A DNA stretch of 24,356 nucleotides from an uncultured Oscillibacter sp. (GTDB lineage: Bacteria > Bacillota > Clostridia > Oscillospirales > Oscillospiraceae). A program made the translations under genes and the position numbers. The notes under the pieces were generated by a model. The model searched no databases and was not told the DNA's origin. It was given only the letters and a program-made list of their open reading frames with translations. Below, piece after piece: positions 21,946-24,356 of the stretch (position 1 is the first letter of the stretch; the number at the start of each line of letters is the position of its first letter). The stretch is taken from the NCBI GenBank assembly GCA_910588175.1, contig CAJUQQ010000024.1, positions 1 through 24,356 on the forward strand, given 5' to 3'.

Positions 21946-22169
21946 TGATTCATATTCTCCGCCAGCCTGCGGGCGTAGGTGTCCAGCAGACGGTCTATCT
22001 TCTCATGGTGGATGGGGTCCACCATCCGCTTCTGCTGCTCCGCGATCTCGGCGGCCTTATCCACCGCCTGCCGGTAGGATGCTGTGGCGCTCCCCGGCAC
22101 ATAGTCGGAGAAGCTGATCATCCCTTTTGCCCTGCGGGCCAGTTCCTCATTGATGGGATAATATTTGAT
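21940..22169 (-). pseudogene. Fragment of a conjugative-element accessory gene (DUF3560-like)
   Basis: On the minus strand IKYYPINEELARRAKGMISF continues SDYVPGSATASYRQAVDKAA, then IHHEKIDRLLDTYARRLAEN and NMNQGYAI, where it meets the IS3 fragment. This resembles the N-terminus of proteins carried by Firmicutes integrative elements that I associate with DUF3560 (from memory, low certainty). A good GGAGGTG lies 7 bases before codon ATC at 22169, exactly where relatives have ATG, so the start codon looks mutated; the next in-frame Met is at 22121. The rest of the gene has been lost at the junction near 21940. It is not expected to be functional. Confidence 0.5.
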
Positions 22170-22231
22170 GGTTCATCACCTCCAGGTAATGAAAATGCTG
22201 TGAAACGCGTCCCAATGAACACGCTCCACAG

Positions 22232-22465
22232 CTATCGTTCCGGTACTTTTCTCTTTTTCTGCCGACCTTTTGCCACAGGCGGCGGCAGTAGTTCGGCTGG
22301 CGGTGTGTCGGAGCGCAGCAGGCCCAGAAGGCTGTGCCGCGCTCCGATGTTCGTTGCCGTGATCTCCCTGACGCAGTACCGCAGCCAGGGCAGTTCCTCC
22401 GCCATCCGCTGGGTCAGGACAGCCACATCCAACGCGGTCAGTTCCTCAGTAGAGACATACACAGA
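22232..22465 (-). pseudogene. Fragment of an unknown mobile-element gene
   Basis: A minus-strand frame starting at or before 22462 reads MYVSTEELTALDVAVLTQRM, then AEELPWLRYCVREITATNIG, and ends in a basic tail KGRQKKRKVPER. No ribosome site precedes the Met at 22462, and the frame meets the truncated recombinase there, so the real N-terminus has probably been cut off. I do not recognise the family. It lies 62 bases upstream of the DUF3560-like fragment in the same direction, as in an operon of a conjugative element. Confidence 0.45.
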
Positions 22466-22473
22466 ACAAAAAC

Positions 22474-23394
22474 ATGGTGCAATCCATTCTTCAAAATGAG
22501 AAATACTGCGGCGACGTCATCATGCAGAAGACCTTTCGCAAGGACTGCATCAGCAAGGAAACCGTCGTGAATACCGGGCAGCTCCCCAAATACTGGACTC
22601 AGAATCGCCACGAGGCTATCGTCAGCCGTGAGATTTTCGACGCCGTCCAGGAGGAGACTGCCCGCCGGAAGGCCATGGCCTCCGGCACAAAAAAGAGTGC
22701 GCCCACCGGCCTTGGGAAGTACAGCTCCAAGCACGCTCTCACCGGGCTCCTCATCTGCGGGGAGTGTGGCACGCCATACCGCCGTGTTGTCTGGACGCAG
22801 AAGGGAATGAAACGTCCCGTGTGGCGCTGCGTCAACCGGATTGACCACGGAAGGACCTACTGCAAGCGCTCTCCCACTCTGGATGAGAAGCCGCTCCAGC
22901 GGGCCGTGCTGGCCGCTGTCAATATTCTCATGAGCCGCAAGGACGTGCTTGCAAACGGAGTGGCTTCGGAAATGGCCCAGGAGCTGGCCCCTGTCCCCGG
23001 CGAGGTCATGAGCCTCGGGGATATCGAGCGAGCCATCGGGGACCTCTCCAAACGGTTCGACCGCCTCATGAACGAGACGGACGGCGAGGAGAGCATCCAG
23101 CGGAATATGGACCAATTCCGGGATATCAGCGAACAGCTGGCGGCGCTGAAGGAGCGCAAGGCCCACGTCTTTGGCCTCCGGGCTGAGAACGACCTGCTGA
23201 CGCGGCGGCTCGAATGGGCGGAACAGGTTATGGCGGAGGCCCCGGCGGAGATCACGGAGTGGAACGAGAGCATCGTCCATCAGCTGGTGGAGGAGGTCAA
23301 AGTGCTGTCCAAGGGCGAGATTGAGATTACATTTAAAAATGGGGCGAAAATCGTCCAAACGATTTACGTAGAACGGCAGGAGGCGGCTTCCTGA
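22474..23394 (+). pseudogene. Large serine recombinase lacking its catalytic domain
   Basis: A 306-residue open frame that starts inside the recombinase (PF07508-type) domain: VQSILQNEKYCGDVIMQKTF, GQLPKYWTQNRHEAIVSREI. It continues into the zinc beta-ribbon with C95, C98, C119 and C130 (LICGECGTPYRR...CVNR...YCK) and a coiled-coil region (about 150-250). Large serine recombinases of integrative elements need an N-terminal resolvase domain of about 150 residues with the active Ser; this is absent, and the upstream DNA belongs to a minus-strand gene. No ribosome site precedes the ATG at 22474. What remains could bind DNA but not recombine it. The downstream phosphoesterase starts in a TGATG overlap. 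Confidence 0.85.
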
Positions 23395-24143
23395 TGATTT
23401 TTATAACTGGCGACACCCACGGTGGTTTCCAACGGTTCTCAACAGATCATTTCCCTCAGCAGAAGCAAATGAACCGTGATGACTATGCGATCATCACAGG
23501 CGATTTCGGGGGCGTGTGGGACGATTCGCCCAGGGAGGCGTACTGGCTCGACTGGCTGGAGGAAAAGCCGTTTACCACCCTCTTTGTAGATGGAAACCAT
23601 GAAAATTTTGAAAAGCTGAATGCCCTGCCGGTTCACACCTGACACGGCGGGAAGGTTCACTATGTCCGGCCCCATGTGATCCACCTCATGCGCGGGCAGG
23701 TCTTTGAGATTGGCGGTGTGACCTTCTTTACCATGGGCGGCGCTGCCTCTCACGATATCCAGGACGGCGTCCTCGATCCGGCATCCCCCGATTTTGAACA
23801 GGAATATTGGTTCAAGCGCCGGACGCGGCAGACGTTCCGGGTGAAGGGGGTCTCCTGGTGGTCCCAGGAACTGCCCTCAGATGCGGAGTATGATGAGGCG
23901 GTCAGGAACCTGGAAAGGGTCAACTGGAAGGTAGACTGTATCCTGACCCACTGCGCCCCCACCAGTATCCAGCAGAAACTGGACAGAAATTACTCCCCTG
24001 ACCGGCTGACAGATTTCCTCCAGATGGTCAAGCGGATGTGCCAGTTCGATGACTGGTTTCTGGGCCATTACCATCGGAACTGCGTGGTAGATGACCGCTT
24101 CATCGTCCAGTGGGAGCAGATAGTAGAACTGCGGCGGGAGTAA
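23394..24143 (+). pseudogene. Metallophosphoesterase interrupted by an in-frame TGA
   Basis: One continuous frame encodes a calcineurin-like phosphoesterase of the type carried on Firmicutes mobile elements: MIFITGDTHGGFQRF, ITGDFGGVWDD, LFVDGNHENFEKLN, then TGA at 23640-23642, then HGGKVHYVRPHVIHLMRGQV, FTMGGAASHDI, ILTHCAP and FLGHYH. Metal motifs GDTH, GDFGG, GNHE, the late His and GHYH are all present across both halves, 249 codons in total. As I recall relatives, the residue before HGGK is Trp, so TGG has become TGA. A GTG at 23676 could restart the 3' half, but that would lack the first metal motifs. GGAGG lies before the ATG, which overlaps the recombinase stop (TGATG). Confidence 0.8.
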
Positions 24144-24145
24144 CA

Positions 24146-24201
24146 GCGGTATGACCTGATACCGCCTAAGGGGCAAGCCCTCGGCTTCCGAGGGCTTGCC
24201 C
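24146..24201 (+). terminator. Two hairpins after the phosphoesterase pseudogene
   Basis: GCGGTAT/ATACCGC (24146-24165, 6-base loop) is followed by a perfect 14-bp stem GGGCAAGCCCTCGG / CCGAGGGCTTGCCC with a CTT loop (24171-24201). No T-run follows, so termination is likely but not assured; the pair separates the recombinase-phosphoesterase unit from the next gene. Confidence 0.5.
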
Positions 24202-24260
24202 GTTGGCGATTTCAAATGCAGAGAATAAAAAAGGCGCACCCGCGCCGGAAAGGAGCTTGG

Positions 24261-24356
24261 ATGAACGTCAGAAAACCTATAGACTACAGCGCCATGTTCG
24301 TGGCGCTGGATACGTTGATGACGGCAGACCTGCCCCAGATGGAACTGTACTGTGAG
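24261..24356 (+). CDS. N-terminus of a probable DUF1016-type protein, cut by the window edge
   Basis: An ATG at 24261, after AAAGGAG with 5-base spacing, opens MNVRKPIDYSAMFVALDTLM and continues TADLPQMELYCE to the window end. From memory this resembles the start of DUF1016-type proteins (PDDEXK-nuclease-like) found on conjugative elements of gut Firmicutes. Only 32 codons are visible, so the coding call is much firmer than the family call. It continues the mobile-element cargo on the plus strand. Confidence 0.6.
   Translation, partial: MNVRKPIDYSAMFVALDTLMTADLPQMELYCE

Noticed and set aside
21657..22499. A single 280-codon transposase-like gene
   Set aside because: Only the first ~95 codons are OrfB-like; the rest is antisense of minus-strand fragments, so it is a chimera across a breakpoint.

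Overview
The window looks like a chromosomal segment of a GC-rich low-GC-lineage relative, most likely an Oscillospiraceae/Clostridia gut bacterium of the Flavonifractor-Lawsonibacter-Dysosmobacter type. This rests on the gene order ylxM-ffh-rpsP-khpA, gdpP-rplI-dnaB and tilS-hpt-ftsH, on strong G/C third positions, on Shine-Dalgarno starts and on a SleB/CwlJ-type hydrolase. The genus is inference; no rRNA or tRNA gene is visible to confirm it.

Layout. Bases 1-2200 (minus strand) hold a translation and protein-targeting operon: ylxM, ffh, rpsP and the start of khpA. It is read from a sigma-A promoter at 2169-2197 and is divergent from gdpP. Bases 2223-10401 (plus strand) hold gdpP, rplI, dnaB, tilS, hpt and ftsH, the last four tightly packed. 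Two palindromic elements interrupt this block, a 126-bp MITE-like repeat in the gdpP leader and a paired-hairpin element before rplI. A small Cys-rich DUF3795-like gene follows. Bases 10834-18092 (minus strand) hold gdhA, a secreted SleB-like hydrolase, a three-gene unit (KynB-like cyclase, MurT, GatD-like) and mnmG.

Bases 18093-21250 are a looser region: a cluster of hairpins, a divergent XRE regulator/62-residue ORF pair around a palindromic operator candidate, a YkuE-like phosphoesterase, a stand-alone 27-codon gene with its own promoter and terminator, and an IseA-like lipoprotein.

From about 21298 to the end the DNA is a decayed mobile-element patchwork. It contains an IS3-family left end with intact orfA and truncated orfB, two fragments of minus-strand conjugative-element genes, a large serine recombinase without its catalytic domain, a phosphoesterase broken by a TGA where Trp is expected, and the start of a probable DUF1016-type gene.

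The most notable observations are a GatD homologue that lacks the catalytic Cys and His while its MurT partner looks intact, the orphan small-peptide transcription unit at 20123-20312, and the pile-up of palindromic elements and broken mobile genes. No complete new defence or biosynthetic system is evident.
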